From Culex pipiens pallens (Eukaryota; Arthropoda; Insecta; Diptera; Culicidae): 64,000 bases of DNA. The first letter of the stretch is position 1, and each line of letters starts with the position of its first letter. Location of the stretch: positions 121,073,671 to 121,137,670 of the forward strand of contig NC_068939.1 of the NCBI RefSeq assembly GCF_016801865.2, in the 5' to 3' direction. The translations under genes were made by a program, and so were the position numbers. Of the stretch, positions 11,026 to 23,500 are shown piece after piece. The notes below the pieces were generated by a model. It saw only the letters and a program-made list of their open reading frames with translations, was not told the DNA's origin and did not search any database.

Positions 11026-11786
11026 TACAATGTATACAGTAGCAAATTTCGCAAAACAAACAAAAAAATATAAACAAATTCGAAAAGGATGTTTTCAGCA
11101 CTTAGATTTGGAGCACAAGCTCGGAAAATTTTTGCTCAATTTTCAAAAACATTTAAAACTTTTATTTTTTCAATTTCAGACCTTTTTAAAAATTTAAGCA
11201 AAAAGGAGCTTTACACATTGACATATCTAATCTAATTTGCCAAATTAACCAAAAAATCAATAAATTTTATATGTCATTTCCAGAAGTTTGGTTTCAAAAC
11301 ATACCAAAACTTAATAGAATGTATTCTTAACTTAATACATATTTTACAATCGATTTTGCAAGTTTTATTTTTTTTTTTATTTCAAGCAACAAGTTTTATT
11401 TTACCTTCTTATAAGGCTTTCTAGTTTACCACCCCATTCAAAGTATGTTTACATAGCAGCTGGGGTTTGTTTGCATTAGATTTGCTCTTTCTTTTTAGTA
11501 AATGTTTTTGTTTTGTCAGGCGACTTCTAGCTGGTTTATTTTGACAGACCGCCCGATATATCAGCCAACAAATTTCGCAGGACTGTGACTGCTTGTGCTC
11601 GAATATTGTTTGCATCAGGACACTGTGACGAGGAGATCGTTATTTTTGGGTTAAATTATATTGTTTACACTGGGCCTAGAAAGCTTTATTGTGGGCAAAT
11701 GCTTCGAACAAAATTTACATTAATTGTATCTATTTTTTTTAATTTGCTTATTTGTTTCTTCTTCTATTGTTTATAAACATATCTGG
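11026..11786. other. AT-rich non-coding DNA
   Basis: Only short chance ORFs; nothing recognised. Confidence 0.5.
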
Positions 11787-11860
11787 AGTTTTTTTTTAAA
11801 AAAAAGGTCCAATAAAACAAATTTTTAGTTTTTGGTAATTTGGTTTATTAAACATTAAAA
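11787..11860. repeat. partial foldback palindrome of the 6957 family
   Basis: GGAGTTTTTTTTTAAAAAAA, AAGGTCCAATAAAACAAATT and the inverted AATTTGGTTTATTA are a shortened version of the palindrome at 6957-7107, without the GGGTGTTT centre. Confidence 0.45.
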
Positions 11861-11959
11861 AAAAATAGATATATAGGCAATTTACTCAACCTTAAAAAAA
11901 ACTCAAAAAAAAGTTTGAGGCTGTTTCTCAAAAATGATAAATGTATTCATAATGTATAT

Positions 11960-12186
11960 TAAGGGTGCACAGCAACTAAGAAAGTTGGTGTCTTCTTATT
12001 CCAAAATTGTCGATCTTTCGGATCCAATCCTGTAACAAACTTATTGTAAAAATATGTATTAAACCTTTGTTGTATGTAATGTTGCCGACAGTGGTTTAGA
12101 GGACTAATCAAAAAAGATAACGATAGTTCCTATAATTTTGAAGATATTTACTAAAATGCGTGTTACAAAATGCTTGATGTGCACCG
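11960..12186. mobile_element. small MITE, TAAGGGTGCACA inverted ends
   Basis: TAAGGGTGCACAGCAA at the left is inverted as TTGATGTGCACCGTTA at the right, around about 200 bp of non-coding sequence. The right end lies directly against the TTAA of the next element, which appears to have inserted at this TTAA. Confidence 0.55.
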
Positions 12187-13224
12187 TTAACCCTCTACTG
12201 CCCAAATTTTTTTTCGAAAATATTCATTTTCCCGTGTTTAGGAGGTCGTTTTGAGCAACTTTTGTTCTACGAAAAACTTTAATTCTCTTGTTTTATGTTT
12301 TTCTTGTTTTATTTTTAGTATTTAAATTTGCATTTAACTTGTTCAGTTTATGTTTGTTTTTGGTAGTATTTGGCCTATTCTACCACCTTATATAATTACA
12401 TTGTGCCTATCTATTTTTTTCACGTTTGTACAGTTACTTTTTCAATTTTTTGCATGTTTTTCGCATTTTCTCCTATAGAATGGCATCATCATCATTTAAA
12501 TTGCGGGAAAATGCGTAGAGGCATAGTCTGGGGCACTACAAAAATTAATGCATACTTCTTTTTACTGAAAATATAGGAAATGTTAGTAAAAAACCCGATT
12601 TAATATCACCAGAGGTGAAATAGAGCCTTTCTTACAAAATGATGAAACTCCGAGAAATATATTGGTGCAATTATTTTTTCAAAAACATAATGATACCATC
12701 CAGTGAGAATTTTACCAAAAGCTTCGAATCTTTTAAGGCTAAACCTCAACCATTTTTTTTAATTTCAGAAGTACATTATTTGTCGCAAGACATTTAAATT
12801 TAATTAAGAAAAACATATTGGATTGACATTATTAGAAAAAAATAAGGGGTACTAAGTCTATAATGTTAGTCTATGATTAACTTAAAAAATATGTATCGCT
12901 ATTGCACTTTGTCGATCAATTATGAGAAGTCAGAAAGAACACATTCTCGCGCAAGCGTAAAAGCGCTGGCGTTGAAGCTTCGACTTGACGACTTTTCGAG
13001 CGAGAACGAGCCGGGACTTCGAATTTTATGTTCAGTATATGATTTTGTATAAATCCAAAAATTTAATAGGAAAAAATAGGGTAAAAATAAGACGAAAAAC
13101 ACTAAAATCGCTATATCTCTTGAAATACATTTTCAAAAAGCTTCAAATTTTGGGCCCAAACAGTTTATGGCGCATGTTTTCGAATGGCTTTTTGTTTGAA
13201 ACTGAATTCTTTAAATTTGATAGT

Positions 13225-13441
13225 AAAACGAAACTATTGGCACTACGCCCCCCGGGGCATGGCCTTCCTCTAACGTGGGATTTCTGCTCCAGCGCCTCTG
13301 ACGAGACAGGAGAAACCGGGACCGACGTTTTACTTCACCATCCGATAGAAGCTCAGTGGATAAGGCGGGAATCGAACCCGCGTCTCATAGCATCATCGGG
13401 ATCGGCAGCCGAAGCCGCTACCCCTGCGCCACGAGACCCAC
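13225..13441 (-). mobile_element. tRNA-derived SINE with 12-bp target duplication
   Basis: AAATTTGATAGT is duplicated exactly at 13213-13224 and 13442-13453. The 217 bp between read, on the minus strand, GGTCTCGTGGCGCAGGGGTA (A box) and CGCGGGTTCGATTCCCGC (B box within a perfect T-arm), then a tRNA-unrelated tail. The anticodon arm and variable region do not fold as a proper tRNA. An exact target duplication plus a Pol III promoter makes this a secure SINE. It is inserted in the TTAA element. Confidence 0.8.
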
Positions 13442-13819
13442 AAATTTGATAGTGTTATCTGTAAAATAGTCCAAAAAATACCTCTAAAAATGGCTTTGAC
13501 CACATTTACTGGTCGAAAATTGTGAATCGAAAAATAAAATGTTCGTCTCCGACCCCACGGCTACAGATCTGGCTTTTAAAAATTGTGGGTTTTACGAGCG
13601 GTTTTCCAGTGATGGAAGACACAATTTTTTAAGAGCGGATACAGACATCGGCCATGTATTTCAGAAAAAGAGCTCTCAAAAATCAGACTTTTAGTTCCGG
13701 GTTTCGGGCCAAAATTCAATCAAAAGAGCGCATCTAAACCTTCAATTTAGTAATAGGATTTTTTCCTGGGACGAATCCTCGCCGTGCACGATTTTTTTTA
13801 GATTTCTGAAAAATGCGTT

Positions 13820-13868
13820 TTTCCAAAAGCAAACCTTAAACCTTTCTTTTGTAAGAAAGGCAAAAACA
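13820..13868 (+). repeat. terminal-hairpin scrap ending GTAAGAAAGGCAAAAA
   Basis: The sequence AAAGCAAACC...CCTTTCTTTTGTAAGAAAGG followed by CAAAAA matches the ends at 58611-58746 and 59303-59438. Confidence 0.5.
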
Positions 13869-14082
13869 TAGCCAAAGTTAACCCCTAAAAAAGTGACATT
13901 TTTAAAAACATTTGCAAAGTCACATAAAACAAGTTAAAATTCCAACCCAGAAATTTTCGAAAATTTTATGAGTTCTTCTTTCCAATGCTTTTTTAAGATC
14001 AAAAATCGTTTGGAAAATTGATTTTTGGCGATTTTATAGATCGAAGCCCGTCTAAAGGCGGGGTTAGGTTGTAGAGGGTTAA

Positions 14083-15516
14083 CACACTTCAAAAATTCGA
14101 CTTCATATCGAATTTTGTTGATGAGCTTTCAATTTTTTCGAATAAAAAATTTATCCACTCAAACCCCGATGGTTTTACACGAACTGTTGTCAAACGAACG
14201 GGGTCACTTTTTAGTTTGACACCCCTTTTACACGGAGTTCACACACACTATCAAACGTTTGTTTTGACAGTGTGCGTGAGCGCCGTGTAAATAGTGACAC
14301 TTTGTTCGATTTTTAACTGCTCTAAAACTGATGTCCGTATCCAGAATATTTGACTTCTTTTTGACGAAACCAATGATAAAGAGTTGCTTCTCGAAATTTC
14401 GTGGATATCTGCTCAGTTTTATAAATTCTTATAAAATATCTAAAATATTTCCGCAACAATTAAAATGCTTCAGGAAATTTCTGCTTCGATATTTAAAAGC
14501 CTTTCATTGTTAACCACTCGGAAGCCTGACCCTTGTCAAGTCATGTAACATCAATTTTCAACGGTACTTAGCAGACCGCACTATCTAGAAAAAACCTCAC
14601 CAAATTGTCTATCGTGCTGTAACCACTCTGGACAACGACAGTGCCGTAGTAAAACTGCATTGCGTGTCTACACTGTCTAGTCCCGGCGAGGCACTTGAAA
14701 GAACCGCCTAGACATGGAACGTCGTCACCGACGTCAATGGAAACGTACACGTGAGTTCGACGATGCACTCGGAATAAATAAAGGGATCCAGGTGAATTCA
14801 AGTTGTCTCACAGAACCAATATTTGCCAACTGGGTTGGGTGAATCAAAGTCCTATTTGAACGGTCGATTATCTAATCGTCGACAAAGTTCCTAAAACTGA
14901 TCCGTTCGAGTTGGAAACTGTTTGATCAGCAGGATGTTTGCCGCAAACAAAGGGTTGATTGATTTTCGCCAAGATCAAACAGTTGCTACCTGCTAGGTAT
15001 ACCGCGCAGACTTGTGATAATCACTTTGATGGTGGAATTTAAATAATAACCGGTTTGTTATGACCGGCTTGCCCGCAATGCGTAAAGTTCATTTCAGGGT
15101 ACAAAGTCCACTGCATGACCTGTTGCGAGAACGAAAAGTGTCTTGCTGGAGAATTAGTTATCAGTTAACCCTTAATTACGGTGTAGAAGGAAGGAAGTAC
15201 GGGCAGGTATCTGATCCAACGTGTCTGATCCGTAATTAGGAGTCGCGACGCGACTAGGGCAATAAACTACTTAATCTTAATTGGTGTAGCGGGTTCGGAA
15301 TATCTCTTTTACATCTGGAACGGATGTTCCACTAAACTCAACTGCTCACGTTTTAGCCACTCCGCTATTACGCCACAGCTGCGACATTGAATTCGGCACT
15401 TTACGTGCGTCGCTTTCAAGTTCACGTTTTACGATCACCGCAAGTGGTACCGCTGCAAAAAAAAGCAATCCGACTAATCGTAAATATCATTTCTCCCCCT
15501 TCTGATCCACAGCAAA
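14083..15516. other. upstream region of the amidase gene
   Basis: No coding exon could be identified over 1.4 kb. Just before the start codon, CTCCCCCTTCTGATCCACAG ends at about 15512, a good splice acceptor, so a 5'UTR exon upstream and an intron are likely. GTGAGT near 14751 is one possible donor. A promoter position cannot be fixed. Confidence 0.4.
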
Positions 15517-17139
15517 ATGAGCTGGGCAATTCGGCGATTGCTGCGTGGGGCCATGCACCTGTTCAGCTTGTTCGTCGTTCCGTACGCGTGGGCCGTCAGT
15601 GCGCGGATTCGGCACAAGAAGCTTCCGGCGATCGAGAACCCACTGTTGCAGATACCGGCCGTTACGCTGGCGGCCAAGATCCGAACTGGGCAGCTTAAGA
15701 GCGAGGACGTCGTTGGGGCGTACATCGAGCGCTGTCGGCAGGTCAATCCGATACTGAACGCGATCGTCGAGGATCGCTTTGAACAGGCACTGGAGGACGC
15801 TAGGAGGATCGATCGTGAGGTTGCGCAAGGGTTGAAGAGCGCTGAACAGATGGCAAGGGAGACGCCCATTTTGGGAGTGCCGATCACGATCAAGGAGAGC
15901 TTGGCGGTACAGGGAATGAGCAATACTGGGGGACGGAAGTTGAAGAACAAGCGGATTGCGCAGAAGGACGCTCCGGTGGTGGCGCAGGTGAGGAAGAGTG
16001 GAGGAGTGATCCTGTTGGTCAGCAATACACCGGAATTGTGCATGTGCTGGGAGACGTACAACAAGTGTACTGGTTTGACGAAGAATCCCTACAACCAGCA
16101 GCGAACCGTCGGCGGATCTTCAGGGGGCGAAGCAGCGTTGATCAGCTCGGCTGCTTCGCTGATCGGAGTAACGACGGACATTGCCGGATCTTCACGACTA
16201 CCCGCTGCCTTCGTCGGAGTCTTTGGTCACAAACCTTCACCCTTTGCGGTGTCCCCCTACGGTCACAACCCATCGTGCGAGGATGAATCCTGGGGTAACT
16301 TTTTCACCCCGGGCGCCATGTGCCGTTACGCTGAAGATCTCCCGCTGCTCCTACGAGCCATGCACGACCCAGAAGGAACCCCACTAACCCTGGACTCCCC
16401 AGTTAACCTAACCGAACTCAAATACTACTACATGGACAACGACGGCCCAACGGGACTCACCCAGCCAATCGAGCCCGACATCAAGGCCGCGATCGCCGGT
16501 GTCGTGAACCACTTCAACGCCCAAAAGGTCAAGCTAAAACGGCTCATCTGGTCCCTGGACATCTCCATGTGCAAAATGCTCCGCATGAAAGACATCGAAA
16601 CCATCTACACCCAGCAAAAGGACGGCGCCCCAAACGCCACAATCGGCAAGGAGCTCCTTAAGTACCTCTTCGGCTGCTCCGATTCCGACCTTCCCTCCGT
16701 CGTGATCGGCCCCATGCAGCACATCATCCAGAACTACATCCCCAACTCACGGCTCGCCTTCCTCGACGAGCAAACCGAGCTGCTGCGCAAAGACTTCACC
16801 GACCTGCTCGGCACCAACGGTGTCTTCATTTACCCCATCTTCCCGAACACAGCCCACCGCCACTTTGAAATCTTCCACAAACTGGTCGACACAAGCTACA
16901 TGATGGTGTTCAACACCCTCGGGCTTCCGGCCGCGTCCTGCATGGTCGGCATGGACCGGAACAAGCTGCCGATTGGCGTGCAGGTAAGCATTGACATATC
17001 CTGAATCGCTAACCAGAACTAACAGTACTCATCTCTGCAGATCGTCGCCAGTCCCGGCCAGGACCACCTGATTCTCGCGGTAGCCAAAGAGTTGGAGCGA
17101 AAGTACGGCGGATGGGTACCGCCGCCGATGGAGAAGTAA
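15517..17139 (+). CDS. fatty-acid amide hydrolase 2-like amidase
   Basis: Two exons, 15517-16983 and 17041-17139 (57-bp intron, CAG|GTAAGC...CTGCAG|ATC), give 521 residues, the usual size for FAAH2-type amidase-signature enzymes. They hydrolyse fatty-acid amides at membranes. Visible parts: a hydrophobic N-terminus (about residues 11-28) fitting a membrane anchor; the catalytic lysine in PITIKES (K126); the glycine/serine motif GGSSGGEA with the cis-serine S201; and the nucleophile in TDIAGSSRLPAAF (S225). The K-S-S spacing of 75 and 24 equals that of FAAH. The second exon supplies the conserved C-terminus VASPGQDHLILAVAKELE. One oddity is Ala in place of the usual second Gly before the nucleophile. 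The start is chosen by the Met just after a splice acceptor and by the fit to the family N-terminus. All catalytic residues are present, so it is probably active; the substrate is not readable from sequence. Confidence 0.93.
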
Positions 17140-17295
17140 GGAAGCACTACGCGGGATGTGTAGTGCCCTCTTTAAGTACTCTAGTGATAGGTTGTAACAG
17201 AGTGTGATTGAAACCGTGCAAGACGGAACGGAACGTTAGGCTATGCAGCGAGGTGTTTAAGTTAAAGCTACCACGTTAGGTTATTGTTGTCGACA

Positions 17296-17301
17296 AATAA
17301 A
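17296..17301 (+). terminator. polyadenylation signal of the amidase
   Basis: AATAAA lies 157 bp after the stop codon at 17137-17139, on the sense strand. Confidence 0.7.
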
Positions 17302-17446
17302 TGATTTTGGAGAAGTTTTATGCTACAAAAGAAGTCGTATCAATGATTTTTTGAAGAAAGCTCTCGACTCATCTCAGTTACGGACTTCACATTTGAGCAT
17401 ATTGTAGCAACTGAGCAATTCTCTGAGATTTCGGTCATTCGATTTT

Positions 17447-19301
17447 TTTTGTATTTTTTAATCCGGCTGAAACTTTTTTGGTGCCTTCGGTATGCCCAAA
17501 GAAGCCATTTTGCATCATTAGTTTGTCCATATAATTTTCCATACAAATTTGGCAGCTGTCCATACAAAAATGATATGTGAAAATTCAAAAATCTGTATCT
17601 TTTGAAGGAATTTTTTGATCGATTTGGTGTCTTCGGCAAAGTTGTAGGTATGAATATGGACTACACTGAAAAAAATTGATACACGATAAAAAAAAATTTG
17701 GTGATTTTTAATTTAACTTTTTGTCACTAAAACTTGATTTGCAAAAAAACACTATTTTTATTTTTTTTCATTTTTTGATATGTTTTAGAGGACATAAAAT
17801 GCCAACTTTTCAGAAATTTCCAGAATGGGCAAAAAATCTTTGACCGAGTTATGATTTTTTGAATCAATACAGATTTTTTCAAAAAATCGAAATATTGGTC
17901 GCAAAAATTTTTCAACTTCATTTTCCGATGTAAAATCGAATTTGCAATCAAAAAGTACTTTAGTGAATTTTTGAAAAAGTGCACCATTTTCAAGTTATAA
18001 CCTTTTTTAGGTAACTTTTTTGAAAATAGTCGCAGTTTTTCATTTTTTAAAAATAGTGCCCATGTTTGCCCACTATTGAAAAAAATATTTTTGAAGAGCT
18101 GAGAAAATTCTCTATATTTTGCTTCTTCGGACTTTGTTGATACGACCCTTAGTTGCTGAGATATTGCCATGCAAAGGTTAAAAAACATGAAAATTGATGT
18201 TTTCTAAGTCTCACCCAAACAACCCACTATTTTCTAATGTCGATATCTCAGCAACTATAGGTCCGATTCACAATGTTAATATATGAAACATTTGTGAAAT
18301 TTTCCGATCTTTTCGAAAAAAATATTTTCAAAAATTCAAAATCAAGACTAACATTTCAAACAGGCCAAACATTCAATATTACGCCCATTTGAAATGTTAG
18401 TCTTGATTTAAAATTTTTGAAAGTATTTTTTTCGAAAAGATCGGAAAATTTCACGAATGTTTCATGTTTCAACATTGTAAATCGGACCTATAGTTGCTGA
18501 GATATCGACATTAGAAAATGGTGGGTTGTTTGGGTGAGACTTAGAAAACATCAATTTTCCTGTTTTTTAACATTTGCATGGCAATATCTCAGCAACTAAG
18601 GGTCGTATCAACAAAGTCCGAAAAAGCAAAATATAGAGAATTTTCTCAACTTTCCAAAAATATTTTTTCCAAAAGTGGGCAAACATGGGCACTATTTTAA
18701 AAAAATGAAAAACTGCGACTATTTTCAAAAAAGTTACTTAAAAATGGCTATAACTTAAAAACGGTACACTTTATCAAAATTTCACTAAAGTACTTTTTGA
18801 TTGCAAATTCGATTTTACATCGAAAAATGAAGTTGAAAAATTTTTGCGACCAATATTTCGATTTTTTTTTTAAATCTGTATTGATTCAAAAAATCATAAC
18901 TCGGTCAAAGATTTTTTGCCCATTCTGGAAATTTCTGAAAAGTTGGCATTTTATGTCCTCTAAAACATATCAAAAAATGAAAAAAATTAAAAATAGTGTT
19001 TTTTTGCAAATCAAGTTTTAGTGACAAAAAGTTAAATTAAAAATCACCAAATTTTTTTTTACCGTGTATCAATTTTTTTCAGTGTAGTCCATATCCATAC
19101 CTACAACTTTGCCGAAGACACCAAATCGATCAAAAAATTCCTTCAAAAGATACAGATTTTTGAATTTTCACATATCATTTTTGTATGGACAGCTGCCAAA
19201 TTTGTATGGAAAATTATATGGACAAACTAATGATGCAAAATGGCTTCTTTGGGCATACCGAAGGCACCAAAAAAGTTTCAGCCGGATTAAAAAATACAAA
19301 A
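17447..19301. repeat. 1.85-kb near-perfect inverted repeat (long hairpin)
   Basis: The arms 17447-18360 and 18388-19301 are reverse complements with few differences, around a 27-bp loop (18361-18387). The same 60-residue translation appears on opposite strands at the two outer ends, which is how the symmetry first shows. A single-arm relative sits at 55727-56580. The arms are AT-rich and non-coding. Transcribed from either side, this would fold into about 0.9 kb of double-stranded RNA. Confidence 0.9.
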
Positions 19302-20336
19302 ATTAAAATTAAAGAAAAAAGACCGATTCCGTAGAGAACTGCTCAACTTACTACGTAACTTACTTTTGGTCCGTAAAAGATGTACGTAGCAAATTTTTGA
19401 AAGGACCATCCATCAAAAACAAAAAGGATAATCCATGTGAAGTGAGAATAATGTATCGCTGGAACCACTTATTCTAACTAGCTTCAATCTCGTCACGCAT
19501 CCGTTGTTTGTCAGCAAGACATTTTCGTTGTTACGTTTTGACGCTCCACTCCTCCGTTTGGTTGTACACTCAAAGAAAAGGTTGCACAACAATTTGTTCA
19601 CCGTTGACGATCCAGGCATTCGTTGACCTTCTATGTCCTTATGTTTACATTCGGCCACCAGAATGATTCACGCATGAGTATCTTAGTTGATCCGCAACCA
19701 TGTTGTTCGGCTATGTTTACAGCAGTGTGACGAAGTTTCCTTGGGAAAATGACGAACCGAGATATGAAATTTCTTTTTCAGGGTGTTCGCGTGTTGTTTT
19801 TTATCCTCGCATTCACTGCTCAGTGCTTGATTTTCATTCCGCTGATTGTTAAGGAAGTTGCAAGAACCAAAATTTTTAAAAGCTTTTAAAACGGAAAGAG
19901 ATGCTAGAAATCTGTAACGGAATGATGTTGTTCAGCGTTCCGACGTGATGTTGTACTCTAGACGCTTGACGTTGAAATCCGTGATTGGAAAATTCGATGT
20001 TTCTTCCTGCTGAAAAGTCTGCCAAACAAAAAACATCAAAACAACCGAAAGTAAATGACAACACGTACGCTTTCTTCGTTTGTTTTTTTTATCGTTCACA
20101 CATTGAATCACAGCGACGACTACGACTACAGAGACTAGAGAGAATACTTTATTCACCGAAATAAACACGAATACCACCTGTAAAAAGTTAAGTCTTACAT
20201 TGCATTTGGGACTGTTGACAGTTTCTGCCACGATACGTTTGGGATGATTGACGAAGGTGACGACGACTACTAGGACTAATCAAGATTTTCTTTTTGCGTT
20301 CGCCGAAATCAGCGGCAGGTTGTTACAATATCGATC
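19302..20336. other. intergenic region between the amidase/hairpin and GCN1
   Basis: Mixed-composition DNA without a supported gene. Short ORFs are inconsistent between strands. Confidence 0.5.
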
Positions 20337-20342
20337 TTTATT
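20337..20342 (-). terminator. candidate GCN1 polyadenylation signal
   Basis: The minus strand reads GCAAATAAAGATCG, an AATAAA about 170 bp past the GCN1 stop codon at 20511-20513. Confidence 0.55.
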
Positions 20343-20510
20343 TGCATTCCAAGGGGGGTTGTGGTGTTGGTGGTTGTTGTGCCACTTGAAAACGGCTAGC
20401 AGGCCGCCAAGCCTGACCGTGAGCGTGCCGATCCACAGAGTTTGTCGTCGGTTATACTGTTGCTGTTCTGGTTGTTTCCTTCTACGTTTCGCCGGCGGAG
20501 GCCGCACCAA

Positions 20511-23500
20511 TCACGTGAGAATCGTATCGTCTAGCTCTTCTTCTTTGCCGACGGGCTGCAGGGCGACCTTGCGCAGGACCTTGCTGACGACTTCGGCGAG
20601 GGAGTCACGGGCGCCCGGTTCGAGCAGGGCGATGCACTTTTGGTGCACTTCGTCGCCTTCGCGTAACCGCAGCACGTAGACGAGGGCGATCTCGGAGTTG
20701 GACTTGACGTAGCCGTTCTTTTCCTTGGTGCCGTTGACGAGCATGGGGATGACGAGGCGTAGATATTCCGGGGCTGTGGTATCGGCGGGGACGGTTTTCG
20801 CCAGGTAGATGCAGGTCTTGGCGAGCAGTTGTTTGACTTCGTTGCTAACGTGGTTCATGGACTTGACGAACGGGCCGATGATGGGTTGGGGGAGTTTGGC
20901 GCCTTCGGTGCTCATGCCATGCTGGAGCAGGTAGCCGGCTGATCGTACGCCGTTCAGGGCTACGGGGATCTTGTCGGATGCGAGCGATGAGACGATGGTT
21001 TTGCACACTTTAGTTTCGTACTTGTCGATGAAGATGGCCGCGGGGAATTCTTTGAGCGCGACGAAGAGTGCCGCCGTACGACCATGTCGGAGGGCCGCGT
21101 CTTCGCCGTAGTCTTCGTTGAGCAGGTGCGTGTTCAGGGCATCGTCGAGCTGATCTGGGTTGAGCCATCGGCAGAGGGCACCGAAGCAACCAGCGGCAGC
21201 TGTTCGTGTAATGTCCTCCGAGTGGCCCAGCATTCCGGAAAGCGTCGCGTAGATCTGCTTCTTCAACGGGTCGGTCATTTTGTCCCCGGCTGGTGTGATG
21301 ATGCCACGCAACGCTTGAAGCATCGTTTCCCGCACGGTAGAGTCGTCCGCGTTCTTGATACCGTTGTGCATCTCCACAAACAGCGGGTCCGGACGGGTGT
21401 GGATCACAATCAGTTCGGCAAGGGCGTGGCCGGCCTTGATGCGGACGATCCTGTTGGGGTCGTGCAGCGCCTTTAGGAATGTCGTCTGCAGCTGGGGCAA
21501 GAACTGCTTCAGCATGATTCCGACCTTGTGCAGAAGGATGGCGAGCGTTTCCAAAACTGCGGCCTTGACTCCGGCGTTGAACCGATCGCCGAGGATACGG
21601 ATGAGAGGACCGGTGATGTGCACGACCGAGGGTTGCAGCGAAGCTGGGGACGTCAGCTGGATGACTTCGCCCAAGCCCTGGGCGGCGTTTTCCTTCTCTT
21701 CGGGCAGACCGTTCAGGATTGCTTCACGGAACACTGGCAGTAGCGGGGTGATGCCCTTGGGTAGGCAGAATCCGGGCAGTTCGGCGCCCTTGAGGTCGCT
21801 ACTGGCGAATTTGACCGCTTGGCGGACGTCAGTGACGTGGGCGATTTGCTGAGCCGAGTCCAGGGTCTTTATAACGGCGTTGAGAGCATCCCAGGAGCGC
21901 TGCAGGACATCGCGGTCGGAGTCTGCGAGCAGACGGAGCAGACCACGAAGAAGTTGTGGCACGTACTGCGAGTAGTCGCCTGGGGAGTGGGTGCAGAAAG
22001 CGCAGAGAAGGGTTGCGGCGGCCTTACGGGTTTCCGGGTTGGTTGATTTCGTCGACTCCATGACGGTGTCCATGATGGTGCGGACGCCGACTTCGTCGCT
22101 GACTGATAGGATGACGGCCTGGCAGTATTCCAACTCTTGGGCTTCTTCGGGAGTTCCTTGGGCAGTGGCCAGGGCGGTCATCAGTGCCGGCAGAATCTTG
22201 GGAAGGTACTTGGTGAGGGCTTCTCCGGCGACGGACGCCAAGATCGAGAGGGCCTTCGTGTTGACCGGGTTCGCGGTGAGTTGTGGGATAAGATACGGGA
22301 GGACGACGCGAGATTTGATGGCCATAACTTGGCGGAGACCGTCAAGCGTCCATTCGGCCACGTCCGGATCCGGATCGGAGAGGCTTTCCAACATGGACGG
22401 AAGGATGTCGTCCAGGGCACGCGATCCGACTGTGGTGTGCAGCGAATCGAACGTCTTCGCGGCAGCTTGACGAACCTCCGGAAGAGGATCGGCCAGAGCC
22501 TTCCGGACCGTTGGCACCAAACTATTCACGAAGGTCAGCACCATGTCACGGGACGTCGAAGCCATGATCTCCGACAGTCCAATACAAACTCCCTGCCGTT
22601 GATCGGCCTGGTCCGAGTTCAGGCCACGCTCCAGAATGGGAATAATCTCCGGCAGAACTCGTTCGCCGAGCTTCCGCACCAAATCTCCGAGCGTTCGCGC
22701 CGCAACCTGTCGCTTATCGTAGCTCGTACTCGCCAAACATCCCAGCAACAAGCTGAACAACGTCGGCAGAATCTCTCGCAACGTACGCGGCGTATTCGTC
22801 ACCACGACCTTCCACACGTGCAACGCCGCCTGTCGGACCATCAACGAAACGTCGCTGCGACCCATGTACAGTCCTGCGAGCACCCGATTACGCCGCTCCG
22901 CTCCCAAACTCCTAATAATCGCCTTGTGACTCTGCTCCGTACCAAAGTTGTCGTCCTCCGAAGCAGTCTGCGTGGTCATCTTGCCCGAAACTCCAGAAAT
23001 CTTGTACAGCAAGTCTCCCAACAGCTGCACCGAACTGTACCGAATCCTCCAGTTATCATCAAACAATCCCTTCTCCAACTCCGGCAACAACAGCGCAATC
23101 GCCGACTCGGCATACAAGTTCACAATCCGCTGACCAGCCTTCAACGCCGTATCTCTCACGTACTCGTTCTCATCCGCCAACGCCTTCAAAATCGGATTAA
23201 TGATCTGGCCAATGTAAGGCGTAAAGTCATTCGGGAAAGCACTCGGCATATAAATGAACATCATAATGTAACCGTCCTTCACGTGCGGCGCAATATCCGT
23301 CCTCTCCGCCGTCGCGATAATCTCCGGCATCAGCTTGTGCAACTTCTCCACGCCCAAGCCCCCAACAACCTCCGACAATCCCTGCGCCGCCCCCGACCGA
23401 TCAACGCTGCTACTCTCCGACGTAAGCGTCTGCATCAACCACGGCAGCAGATCCTCGAACGAAGACTCGCCCATCCCCTTGACCATTGCCCCCAGCGCAC

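Larger units (their letters stand above)
12191..14078. mobile_element. TTAA-flanked non-autonomous transposon, CCCTCTAC ends
   Basis: TTAA-CCCTCTACTGCCC at the left and GGTTGTAGAGGG-TTAA at the right give inverted ends with a TTAA duplication (12187-12190 and 14079-14082). At 1,888 bp it has no transposase. TTAA plus a CCC-starting terminus is the piggyBac-type arrangement; the assignment is inferred. It carries a nested SINE (13225-13441) and a GGCAAAA terminal-hairpin scrap at about 13830-13866. Confidence 0.65.

Noticed and set aside
13340..13441. Functional tRNA gene
   Set aside because: A and B boxes are good, but the acceptor and anticodon arms do not fold and the segment lies in a SINE with exact target duplications.
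17727..18188. 153-codon minus-strand ORF
   Set aside because: Lys/Phe-rich translation of the AT-rich palindrome arm; its mirror at 18797-19021 shows it is repeat, not gene.
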